From Brevifilum sp029548365 (GTDB lineage: Bacteria > Chloroflexota > Anaerolineae > Anaerolineales > Anaerolineaceae), in NCBI GenBank assembly GCA_035376985.1, contig DAOSSA010000008.1, positions 20,432-84,431 of the forward strand: a stretch of 64,000 nucleotides of DNA, given 5' to 3'. Position 1 is the stretch's first letter. Each line of letters begins with the position of its first letter. A model generated the notes under the pieces. It was not told where the DNA came from and searched no databases. It worked only from the letters and a program-made list of their open reading frames with translations. Both the position numbers and the translations under genes were made by a program. Below are positions 36,301-43,479 of this stretch, piece after piece.

Positions 36301-36386
36301 ACGCCACCGACGCCCAGATCGACCGCCTGGTGTACGAACTCTACGGACTGACCGAGGAGGAAATCAAAATTGTGGAGGGGGAATAA
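33342..36386 (+). CDS. Type IIG restriction-modification enzyme (Eco57I-like nuclease-methylase-specificity)
   Basis: A 1014-residue single-chain enzyme. The N-terminal PD-(D/E)xK nuclease shows P77-D78 and E92-A93-K94 (FVEAKKP). The gamma-class N6-adenine methyltransferase follows, with SAM motif DPACGSGSFLLG near residue 401 and catalytic NPPY at 559-562. Residues from about 565 to 960 form the TaqI-like target-recognition part. A helical end with LYGLTEEEI closes it. It should methylate adenine in its own site and cut unmodified DNA, as a defence. Bases about 35030-36235 are markedly AT-rich with AGA/ATA codons, unlike the flanks: the specificity segment looks imported. No separate REase or S gene is adjacent. 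Confidence 0.88.
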   Translation: MPAPEVVRQLVERFEEHKRAYLSPAYLEAQLRQEFLNPFFEALGWDVANKQGYAVQYREVVHEDSIHIKGSPNAKAPDYAFRLGGVRKFFVEAKKPAEDIENTREYAYQLKVYAWNLGLPLSILTDFEGFAVYDCRNKPKPTDSPATGRVMFIRYDEYIDRWDEIAGIFSPDAIRKGAFDQYAEDNTAKKGTIKVDDAFLQEIETWRTLLARNIALRNEQITNERQLNYAVQMTISRVIFLRICEDRGIEPQNQLLELSQGKEIYPQLVALYMKADQKYNSGLFHFRPEVGKPNSVDTFTPGLMIDDKVIKTIILSLYYPSPYVFKEIPVEILGQVYERFLGKVIRLTPARHAKIEEKPEVRKAGGVYYTPKYIVDYIVENTVGKLLEDKTPQEAAQLTIVDPACGSGSFLLGAYQYLLDWHESWYLGHDPEGWTRGKQPALVHTAEGDWRLTTEEKKRILLNNIYGVDIDAQAVEVTKLSLLLKVLEEETGQLSLGFERALPDLGDNIKCGNSLIGWDYFEGQLIRDEKEVERVNPFDWQRGFPAVFAKGGFDAVIGNPPYRRELDYKELMDEIAKSPLGKKYRRPRMDFWYYFVHRGLEILCDQGLLSFIVNSYWISGTGSEKLINTLKDTTHIEEIFFLGKANVFNSVSGQHMIFRLRKRRNNEATTEIKLIELTNEKNAEPFFTGSGKINRFAKKKEHLYFQGKINIMPYQGGLYLKISENSISLEDLGTIRQGIAENPSIINKRTSEKYNLKSMIGKGVFVLSEEEIFHLNLPFNEKRLLRTYYRLEDMGRYYLSDDPKYSIIYSTKETCPNINNYPIIKDHLRQFKSIMDERRETKKGSIKWWHLHWPREESLWRSSKILSIQMGKRPSFVPALAQTYVPFSVNVFVPYEQTKDNIYYLTGLLNSKLLWNWFSHNAKRRGVGLEINGNVLKRTPIHVINLSNNYDNECYLRIVSLVEHMLELHKRTPQTPHEKQLLQREIDATDAQIDRLVYELYGLTEEEIKIVEGE

Positions 36387-36575
36387 CCCTGTGCCTGGAC
36401 AAACTCTCCACCCTTCAGGGGGGGGAAATGACCGAAGACGGAAGACGGGACCCCGGTCTCCAGTCCCCGGTCATTGTGCCATTCACTCCCCTAATCCCTG
36501 GTTCCTGAGCGCCTAATACCTGTTCCCTAATTCCTGGTTCCTAATTCCTATTTCCTGAGCGCCACGCGCCACGCT
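36387..36575. repeat. Mosaic intergenic repeat, copy A
   Basis: This non-coding stretch has internal near-repeats of CCTAATTCCTGGTTCC. On the minus strand it contains GGGAGTGAATGGCACAATG followed by ACCGGGGAC. The same text, with one change, occurs at 63652-63685. It lies between the RM gene and a DinB-like gene. Confidence 0.75.
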
Positions 36576-37061
36576 CTACACAATTTTCTCAGTCCGCCCG
36601 GCCAGGTTGCGCAGTTGCTCCAACTGCCCGAGATGATAGCTGTGATGGTAAAAGAAGAAAAAGACCACATAACCGCGGCGGCTCTTTCCTTGAAAGAACT
36701 CGATCTCTTCATCAAATTCTGCATCTTCCATCTTCGCCAGCCGCTCGGTGACGAGCGCGTTTAAGCGAAGGTAGGTGTCGACCAGCAAGTTCAGCTCCAG
36801 CACGCCAGGGCCATCACCCAGAACGGGCTGTGACCCGAACCCGTAGTGCTCCAGGTTGGGCAAGTCTGCCGGCGGTTCTGCGCCCAGGAATTGAAGGATA
36901 TCGGCAAGGTTCCCCACCAGGTGACCCATGACCCAGTTCAGGCAGTTGCCGCCGGGCTGCGGTTGCAGCAGGCTGTCCGCATGGCTGAGTCCGTCCACCT
37001 GTTTGAGCATTAGATCCTGCTCTACAAGCAGCAAATTGGCTAAATCATTCTTGTTGATCAC
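36576..37061 (-). CDS. DinB-like metal-dependent four-helix protein
   Basis: A 161-residue protein of the DinB/YfiT superfamily. The metal-binding histidines appear in NWVMGHLVGN (near residue 46) and YHHSYHLGQLEQLR (near residue 140). Related proteins are thiol transferases or damage-inducible proteins of unknown role. The start is GTG 37061, 4 nt after GGAGGAACC. Isolated gene. Confidence 0.8.
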   Translation of the reverse strand: MINKNDLANLLLVEQDLMLKQVDGLSHADSLLQPQPGGNCLNWVMGHLVGNLADILQFLGAEPPADLPNLEHYGFGSQPVLGDGPGVLELNLLVDTYLRLNALVTERLAKMEDAEFDEEIEFFQGKSRRGYVVFFFFYHHSYHLGQLEQLRNLAGRTEKIV

Positions 37062-37202
37062 GGTTCCTCCAATGAATTTTTATATTTTTTGTGTACAATA
37101 CGCGGTTCGCTTCGCTCATTTTCTGTCAACACTGCCGTTCCATTGACCCTGTTTTAATATTATATCGATACAGTGAATATTTATAATCAACACAGCATTT
37201 GC

Positions 37203-38552
37203 TTACATGGCATGGTCAAAATAAAGCGGGTTAGAAATCAGCGCAGGCAGCGGCGGAACGCCGGGCAGGAAGGTGCGCCAGATCTCCACGCGCATGAAAC
37301 CCGGCGCTGCCACCGGCAGCTCACAGCGGTATTCGCCATCCATCGGTGCGGTGAAGAAATCGACAATATCGTCGGCGGTGATCAGCTTGAGAATGTCGCC
37401 CTTGTGCAAACCTCTAAAATCCAGGTTCACCGACTGACCGTTTGTAAAGGTCAGACTCTCACCCATGCGCGCATCCCCACAACGCATGTCCAGGGTCGGC
37501 CCCTCAGGCGAGAAGGTGATAAAACCGCAGCCGCTGCGTACCGCTTCCAGGATATCCGAGGCTGCATTGGATTGAGCATAGACACACATCGTCGGTCCGC
37601 CCAGGATCTGGAACAAGCGATCGCGGTGATAGTCGCTGCCGCCGCAAATGGGCACCTTCTTCCCTTCAGCCAGCCATCCCTGCCACAGGGCAAGCGAGCG
37701 CAGGTTAGACTCCCGCATCGGGCCGTTCCATATTTCAAGCGCGTCAAAGGGCAGCGCGTCCAGCTCAAACGCCCACGGGCACGATTCTTCAAAGGGGTGG
37801 TTGAGGACGATCAACGCGCCGCGTTCACGGGCGGTGGCGAAGATTTTGCGGGTCTCTGCCAGGCTATTGGTGAAATAAGGCCCGTCATAGGGCTTGTCCA
37901 CACCGATAAAATTGGCGTGCCCCAGGTAATGTGACCATTCCACCCCGGGGATCATTGTCAATCCAGCAATATCAGGCAAGGCATCCTTGTTGACCATCTG
38001 GTTATGATCGGTAACAGCCACGAAGTTTAGATCGTGGCGCAGGGCATGGCGGCCCAGCTCTCCCAGGGTCAAAACGCCATCCGATGCCAGGGTGTGCGTA
38101 TGCAGATCGCCCTTCAGCAGGCGCATGGCTTTTGGTATAAATTCAAGTTCGTACGTCACCTGTACGCCCTGTGGCGCAACCCGGTAGGCGCCGATCAAAA
38201 TCTGCCAGGTCCCTGGCGCCAGGGACATCGCCCGATACCCGGGGGTGGCGTGGGCTTCGCTGATCGAGATTTCCGTTTTATCCGAGCCCGACGCGCCCGC
38301 CTGGCTCCCATCAGGCGCAATTATTCCCAGGTCAATGACATTGACCTGGTCTCGCCCCGTGAACAGCCCAGCTTTCGTTTTCGTCTCGGGGTGGGTATGA
38401 CGGGTATAACGATAACGGAGGTTCAGCGCGACGGTATGCGGCGGGACCTCAAAGGGCACGGTGATATAGTCACCCTGCCGTTCAGCTTCAATGAAAATCT
38501 CCATTGTGACTGAATTAAGACCGTATTTTTGTTTGATTTTTTCTGTCATCAT
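37203..38552 (-). CDS. PHP-domain metallohydrolase (CehA/McbA-like)
   Basis: A 449-residue protein. An N-terminal beta-rich domain (about 1-145) precedes the PHP domain. Metal ligands are visible in KGDLHTHTLASDG (near residue 150), AVTDHNQ, LNHPFEES and GGSDYHRD. The class hydrolyses phosphoester or other ester bonds; CehA cleaves carbaryl, but the substrate here is unknown. Its start overlaps the stop of the symporter gene (ATGA), so uptake and hydrolysis of one compound is a fair guess. Confidence 0.82.
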   Translation of the reverse strand: MMTEKIKQKYGLNSVTMEIFIEAERQGDYITVPFEVPPHTVALNLRYRYTRHTHPETKTKAGLFTGRDQVNVIDLGIIAPDGSQAGASGSDKTEISISEAHATPGYRAMSLAPGTWQILIGAYRVAPQGVQVTYELEFIPKAMRLLKGDLHTHTLASDGVLTLGELGRHALRHDLNFVAVTDHNQMVNKDALPDIAGLTMIPGVEWSHYLGHANFIGVDKPYDGPYFTNSLAETRKIFATARERGALIVLNHPFEESCPWAFELDALPFDALEIWNGPMRESNLRSLALWQGWLAEGKKVPICGGSDYHRDRLFQILGGPTMCVYAQSNAASDILEAVRSGCGFITFSPEGPTLDMRCGDARMGESLTFTNGQSVNLDFRGLHKGDILKLITADDIVDFFTAPMDGEYRCELPVAAPGFMRVEIWRTFLPGVPPLPALISNPLYFDHAM

Positions 38553-39871
38553 CCGTCCAAATAATTATCCAAACCTAACGTGTTATCTTCAGAAATACGG
38601 GGTTTCCGATCTTTAAAATCAATGAAGAAAGAAAACAGCAGGCTGATCAGCATCAGCACAAAGGGGAACACCGTCAGCAAAAAGCGGGAGGCATTACCGG
38701 GTTGGAGGCCGGGATTATCGCCACTTTCGAAGCCAAAGAAGATAAAGATCAGGTAGAAGGCTGCGCTGGTGAACAAGCCGCTCAGGCGGTTCATGAACCC
38801 GAGTGCGCTGGAGATGATCCCTTCACGGCGCAGGTTGTATTTTTCGGTGTCTTCATCCATTACCCGGGCGCCGATCAGATCCATGGTGGTGATCACGCCG
38901 GCAAAACCAAAACCGACAAATGCCGCGCTGATGATGGCTGTGATCAGCGAGTTGGCAAAAAACAGGGGAACATAAGCCAGCGCCAGGGTGCCCAGGGCAG
39001 CACGCCAGACCAACATAAGGTCATATTTTCGCACGAAGCTCGCCCAGATGGCGACGCTGGCAATGGCGATCAACAGCACCGAGGCAAACAGGATGGTGGC
39101 TTGCGCATCGGGAATTTCCAGGCGGTATTTCACAAAGAAGGGTAACGCTGCCAGCACCAGGGACATGGCGGCACTGTAAAACGCATTGGCTAACCCGGCA
39201 ATCCAGAATTTGCGGTTGATGAACAGGCTTTTTAAGCTGTGCCACAGTTGGGGTTTCTCTTCTTCCTCCGTAACTTCCTTTTCCTTGCTGGTCAGCGACA
39301 TGTAAAGGATCACCGCCCCACCCAGGATGCCATAGACGATCGAGGTCCAGCCGTAACCGATCCAACCGGTCACCATAGGCGTCAGCGCAATGCTGATGAT
39401 CATCGCCACCAGTTGAAAAGCCTGGCGCAAGGCATTGGTTTTAGCCCGACTGGCATCATCCGGGAAGATCTCCGGGAAAAGCGCGCCATAATTGGCGTTG
39501 ATGACCGAATCGAGGGTGCCGGTGAAGATGTAGAACAACATCGCGTACGCAAACAGGGCTTCCCCGCTGTGAAAAGCCGGCGGATTATAAAAGGCAATTA
39601 ATCCCAGCACCAGCAGGGGTGTGCCGATCACCAGCCACGGACGACGGCGGCCCCATTTTGAGCGGGTGCGATCCGACAAAAAGCCGTAAACCGGGTTGTC
39701 AAGGGCGTCAATAAAAGTGTAAATGAACAAAACTAAGGCCCACTGGGTGGTTTTTAAGCCCAACTGGTCAACATAATAAATGGCTGCATAAGTTTTGAGC
39801 ATATTGATCGGTATGGACGTGCCAAACATACCGATGGCATAATTAAATGATTTCCAGCGTTCGGTTTTCAT
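38549..39871 (-). CDS. MFS transporter, GPH (glycoside-pentoside-hexuronide:cation symporter) type
   Basis: A 440-residue protein with about twelve hydrophobic segments. The early motif DALDNPVYGFLSDRTRSKWG with GRRRPW (near residue 55) is the GPH signature between helices 2 and 3. The start at 39871 is preferred over an in-frame ATG at 39925 because AGGAG lies upstream of it and MKTERWKSFNYAIG is the typical N-terminus. It is translationally coupled to the PHP-domain gene. Confidence 0.86.
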   Translation of the reverse strand: MKTERWKSFNYAIGMFGTSIPINMLKTYAAIYYVDQLGLKTTQWALVLFIYTFIDALDNPVYGFLSDRTRSKWGRRRPWLVIGTPLLVLGLIAFYNPPAFHSGEALFAYAMLFYIFTGTLDSVINANYGALFPEIFPDDASRAKTNALRQAFQLVAMIISIALTPMVTGWIGYGWTSIVYGILGGAVILYMSLTSKEKEVTEEEEKPQLWHSLKSLFINRKFWIAGLANAFYSAAMSLVLAALPFFVKYRLEIPDAQATILFASVLLIAIASVAIWASFVRKYDLMLVWRAALGTLALAYVPLFFANSLITAIISAAFVGFGFAGVITTMDLIGARVMDEDTEKYNLRREGIISSALGFMNRLSGLFTSAAFYLIFIFFGFESGDNPGLQPGNASRFLLTVFPFVLMLISLLFSFFIDFKDRKPRISEDNTLGLDNYLDG

Positions 39872-39992
39872 GAGGCGGTCTCCTTTGGTATTATGAGGAA
39901 TTAAAGAATTGGTTTCACGATCCATTATATGTGCAATGATAGTTTTTTATTTTAATCAGCAATACATTTTTCACATCAAGTCTGCCCGCTGA

Positions 39993-41369
39993 TTAAACCC
40001 ATGCCAGCCTGGCAATGAAATGCCGCAGCAGTTCCGGCGCCCAGGTGATCTCCAGTCCGCGCAGATCTGCGGCATTTTTTACCACTTCGCGAGCGACCTC
40101 GCCCACGTAGTCCAGGTGGCTGCGGGTATACACCCGGCGCGGGATGGCAAACCGCACCAACTCGTTGGGCGCAGGGATCACCTCACCGGTGAGCGGATCG
40201 GGGTGCGAGAACATCAAGCTGCCGATCTCCACCGTACGTACGCCCCCCGCGATGTAGAGCTGATTTGCCAGGGCAACGCCTGGGAATTGAGCGGGTGGAA
40301 TATGGGGCAGGGTGTGGGCTGCATCCACGTAGACCGCATGACCGCCGGTGGGCTGGTAGACTTGCAACCCGGCAGATTGGAGCACCTCACCCAGGTAGCG
40401 AGTATGGCGCTCACGGTAGTCGAGGTAATCCTCACTGATGCCCTCATGCAACCCGACCGCAATCGCTTCCAGGTCACGCCCTGTCAGGCCGCCGTAGGTG
40501 ATAAAGCCCTCCTGGATGATCAAATGTTGAGCCAATTTCAGTTTCAGGTCTTCATCACGGCAGGCAATAAATCCGCCCATATTGACGATGGCATCTTTTT
40601 TGGCGCTCATCGTACAGCCGTCGGCATAAGAAAACATCTCCAATGCAATTTCAGCCACAGGACGGTCGGCATAGCCGGGCTCGCGCTGCTTGATAAACCA
40701 GGCATTCTCGCTGAAACGGCAGGCGTCGAAGAAGAAGGGGATCCCGTAGCGGCGGTAGACCTCGGAAGTGGCTTTAATATTTTCCATCGATACGGGCTGA
40801 CCGGCGGCAGAGTTATTGGTGACCGTCAGCATGCCAATTGGGATGTTTTCAACGCCCGTTTGGTCAATAAAACGCTCTAACTTGTCCAGGTCCATATTCC
40901 CTTTGAAGGGTAAAAGGCTGTCAGGGTCGGATGCTTCATCCACCGCCAGGTCGACCGGGTTGGCATTCAATGCCAGCAGGTTGGCCTGGGTGGTGTCGAA
41001 GTGGCGGTTGTTGGGCACCGATTGACCGGGTTTTACCAGGGTTTTAAAGAGAATGCCTTCAGCGCCGCGGCCCTGATGCGTGGGCAGCACGCAGGGAAAA
41101 CCGAGCACCTCCCGAACGGCAGCTTCGAAATGGGCGAAGCTGCGCGCACCGCCATAAGCCTCATCGCCAACCATCATCGCCGACCACTGCCGGTCGCTCA
41201 TGGCGTTGGTGCCGGAATCGGAAAGAAAGTCGATAAACACATCCTCGGCGGGCACCCCGAAGAGGTTGTTGTGGGCAAAAGCCAGGATGCTTTCGCGCTC
41301 GGCGCGGGTGGTTTGTTTGATCGGTTCAACAACTTTGATGCGAAAGGGTTCAACAAAGGGGATCGTCAT
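39993..41369 (-). CDS. tnaA: Tryptophanase / tyrosine phenol-lyase family enzyme, tryptophanase-like
   Basis: A 458-residue PLP enzyme of the beta-eliminating lyase family, full length. The Schiff-base lysine is in SAKKDA (Lys257/258), the pyridine-binding Asp in FFFDACRF, and PTHQGRGAE holds the cofactor phosphate region. At the position where tyrosine phenol-lyase has its phenol-binding Arg (MERG), this protein has Ile383 in VEIGS, as in tryptophanase. The N-terminal DSGTNAMSD is more like tyrosine phenol-lyase. Expected reaction: tryptophan to indole, pyruvate and ammonia. GGAGG precedes the ATG. Confidence 0.88.
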   Translation of the reverse strand: MTIPFVEPFRIKVVEPIKQTTRAERESILAFAHNNLFGVPAEDVFIDFLSDSGTNAMSDRQWSAMMVGDEAYGGARSFAHFEAAVREVLGFPCVLPTHQGRGAEGILFKTLVKPGQSVPNNRHFDTTQANLLALNANPVDLAVDEASDPDSLLPFKGNMDLDKLERFIDQTGVENIPIGMLTVTNNSAAGQPVSMENIKATSEVYRRYGIPFFFDACRFSENAWFIKQREPGYADRPVAEIALEMFSYADGCTMSAKKDAIVNMGGFIACRDEDLKLKLAQHLIIQEGFITYGGLTGRDLEAIAVGLHEGISEDYLDYRERHTRYLGEVLQSAGLQVYQPTGGHAVYVDAAHTLPHIPPAQFPGVALANQLYIAGGVRTVEIGSLMFSHPDPLTGEVIPAPNELVRFAIPRRVYTRSHLDYVGEVAREVVKNAADLRGLEITWAPELLRHFIARLAWV

Positions 41370-41439
41370 AAAAAACCTCCTGAAGTGGGTCGGTGCCGAT
41401 TAGCCTCGATACCGTAGTGGATGCAGGTTGACTACTGCC

Positions 41440-41660
41440 CTTATTATAATGGCTCTCCACAGCGGGAGAGCAGGTTTAATTGCGCAATATTGGTTATCCG
41501 TGATTTGGGAATAGGTGAATGGTGAATAGTGAGTGGTGAATAGTGAATGGGCGTAGAGTAGACCGGGGACGGAAGACTGAAGACCGGAAATAGAAAATCC
41601 CATCGTAGGGGCGGACTTTCGCGTAGCACTCCCTGTGCCAACTCGAATATTCCTGCAGGC
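41440..41660. repeat. Mosaic intergenic repeat, copy B
   Basis: The stretch has tandem GGTGAATAGTGA words (41518-41550), ACCGGGGACGGAAGA, then AATCCCATCGTAGGGGCGGA (41597-41616) and CGCGTAGCACTCCCTGTGCC. The last two segments recur near 63.7 kb and the last also near 45.15 kb. Non-coding; the gap to the next gene fragment (41661-41796) shows nothing else. Confidence 0.75.
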
Positions 41661-41796
41661 AGCATTATCTAAAAAAACTTTGGTTGTGTTGTTTCATCCT
41701 ACACACTTTTGTATAGGATAAAATAAACGCGTGATACCGTAGTGCAAAGAATGGACAATGGATAATGAAAGATGAATATCAAAATTAAAAGATTGA

Positions 41797-42066
41797 ACCC
41801 TTGAAACACCACTGAAAGTGAAATCGGTTTTCTGCTTTGTAATTCCACCCGATATGCAAAGAAAAGGTATTGCAACAAGACTGCTTGAACGTGTATGCGA
41901 AGATGCGAAAGCAGAGGAATTTGATTGTGTCGAGAGTTATCCTAAAAAAGAATTTATAAATGTCGCGCGTAATTTTATGGGCCCAGCAAAAATGTACGAA
42001 AAGTTAGGCTTCTCCGTTGTTGATGAGATGAATGGCGAGTTTGTCATGCGAAAATGGTTGAAATGA
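41797..42066 (+). pseudogene. Truncated GNAT acetyltransferase fragment
   Basis: The open frame (GTG 41818 is its only plausible start) encodes the C-terminal half of a GNAT protein. QRKGIATRLLERVCEDA is motif A, the acetyl-CoA pyrophosphate loop, followed by KMYEKLGF. The N-terminal strands expected before motif A are missing, and an in-frame stop lies at 41794-41796. No ribosome site precedes it. AT-rich relative to its neighbours, it sits between repeat-laden regions and is probably a relic of transfer. Confidence 0.7.
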
Positions 42067-42073
42067 GGGGAAC

Positions 42074-42169
42074 ATGATTATGAAAGGCAAAGATTTCGAG
42101 GTCAAGATGATCCACGGCCACCAGGTCGCCAAAACAGCGGGTCAAACCTTCAACTTTAATCATCGGTGA
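42074..42169 (+). CDS. Very short ORF, possibly a gene remnant
   Basis: A 31-codon frame opening MIMKGKDFEVKMIHGHQVAK starts 7 bp after the GNAT fragment, with GAGGGGAAC before the ATG. No family is recognised. It may be the broken start of a larger gene; real expression is doubtful. Confidence 0.25.
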   Translation: MIMKGKDFEVKMIHGHQVAKTAGQTFNFNHR

Positions 42170-42277
42170 ACCATTCATCTTTTTATTCCAGGCGGTTTAA
42201 CAGGGACACAGCGGATCAATAAGCGCCAACGCTGGCGTTGTTTTACGCCGCTAACCCGCACATCAGTAAGCGCTGAA

Positions 42278-42565
42278 CTAAACCTCATCTTCTGGCTCGC
42301 TGGCATTCGTTTCAGCCTGTACCCCGCGTAATGTCCGCCGAACGACCAAATACACGCACACCAACGCAATGGGAGCACTGCCAACCAGTAAAATCAGGGT
42401 CCAGCGCGGGAATGTTTCCAGCCGTAAATCCAGCCACAACCCTACCAGGATGGCAATTGTCGCCATGGTAAAGGTCAGGCAGCCCGATTGAAGCGGGACC
42501 AATGGCGCCCGGCTGGGGTTGCGCCGCAGCGCTGTTTTTGGCTCAAGATGATTATTTTCATTCAT
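42278..42565 (-). CDS. Small two-helix membrane protein
   Basis: A 95-residue protein with a polar N-terminus, two predicted transmembrane helices (about residues 30-48 and 54-74) and an acidic C-terminal tail ending EPEDEV. The layout resembles AtpZ/AtpI-like or other small accessory membrane proteins, but no ATP synthase gene is nearby and no motif supports a function. It follows the lactate-permease operon on the same strand. Confidence 0.55.
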   Translation of the reverse strand: MNENNHLEPKTALRRNPSRAPLVPLQSGCLTFTMATIAILVGLWLDLRLETFPRWTLILLVGSAPIALVCVYLVVRRTLRGVQAETNASEPEDEV

Positions 42566-42631
42566 AGGTTAACCTCAGTTAAATAACGCTCATAGCTTAT
42601 TACGACGGCAAAGCTTGATCAACACCCATCC

Positions 42632-43285
42632 TCAAAGCTTCATGCCAACCTCAATGCCTCGCCCCAACACAAACACAGCGCCCCACAGCACCAGGTTGAT
42701 AACCCCCAGCCAGGTCACCATCCCGGATGATAAGCCCCACAGCTCGATGACCTGGATATCCAGGTCGACCACCGCCACAGGGGCAGAGACCAGCGCATTC
42801 TCTGTTGGCTCAAAAAAGGCAAATGACACGTACAGTTTACCTGCAAATTCCCCGCGCTGATCCCCGGAGACTCGCCAATTGAGGGTCAGCATCTGGCCAT
42901 CGCCCAAAGCAGACCGGGTTTCGCCGGATGGGTCAACCTGCAGCATGAAAAACACCGGCTCAGCCAGCACAATCTGGGTTGCGTCTGCGTCTGCCGTGGA
43001 CGCGGCGTCCACGTCGGTCAGGCGCAGTTCCAGTATGCCAGATTCGCCGCGGCGCACCCGGCGCGACCAGGAAACATTAAGCGCATACTCCGAAAGGCTG
43101 ATGAACTCGTGCTCCCCCGGGGCAGCGGCCAGTCCGCCTGCAGGGATGATGAGTTGGACGCCGTCTATTGGTGTCGGCCAGTGTGCCCAGCCCAGGCTGA
43201 ACAGCCCGATCCCCAAAAATATCAGGCTGAGCAAGTATAAAAACTGCACCAGGCGCTGTTTTTTGTTCCGTGTGTTGTTTCTCAT
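42632..43285 (-). CDS. Membrane-anchored protein of lactate-permease operon, unknown function
   Basis: A 217-residue protein with helix 1 near residues 15-35 (LLSLIFLGIGLFSLGWAHW), about 140 extracytoplasmic residues of beta character, and a C-terminal helix near 185-208. The start at 43285 is chosen because ATG overlaps the upstream stop as ATGA; the frame stays open further upstream but only as a shadow of other genes. No family recognised. Its coupling to the two genes before it suggests a transporter accessory role. Confidence 0.6.
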   Translation of the reverse strand: MRNNTRNKKQRLVQFLYLLSLIFLGIGLFSLGWAHWPTPIDGVQLIIPAGGLAAAPGEHEFISLSEYALNVSWSRRVRRGESGILELRLTDVDAASTADADATQIVLAEPVFFMLQVDPSGETRSALGDGQMLTLNWRVSGDQRGEFAGKLYVSFAFFEPTENALVSAPVAVVDLDIQVIELWGLSSGMVTWLGVINLVLWGAVFVLGRGIEVGMKL

Positions 43286-43473
43286 CCCAACCATACCTGG
43301 TAAAGCCTGCCGATGGTCATGACCGCACCGATCAACACAGCAGTTGCTGTGCCCAACCAGCGCAGACCCGCATACAGGCGAAAGGGCAGCAGCATCTGTA
43401 CGACCAGCAGCGCACTTTGTATCGTTAAGCTCTTTTCCCGGTTTTGACGCGGTGAATTCTTGTGTGCAGGCAT
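43282..43473 (-). CDS. 63-residue membrane protein of lactate-permease operon
   Basis: It starts 7 bp after the permease stop and overlaps the next gene by 4 nt. The N-terminus is basic (MPAHKNSPRQNREK), followed by two short hydrophobic stretches (about residues 18-32 and 38-56). No family recognised. Tight spacing on both sides is the main evidence that it is real. Confidence 0.55.
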   Translation of the reverse strand: MPAHKNSPRQNREKSLTIQSALLVVQMLLPFRLYAGLRWLGTATAVLIGAVMTIGRLYQVWLG

Positions 43474-43479
43474 CTTTAT

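Noticed and set aside
37173..37934. 253-residue frame antisense to the PHP-domain gene
   Set aside because: Shadow of a conserved gene; no ribosome site or domain.
40020..40880. 286-residue frame antisense to the tryptophanase-like gene
   Set aside because: The opposite strand encodes a full-length conserved PLP enzyme; this frame is a shadow.
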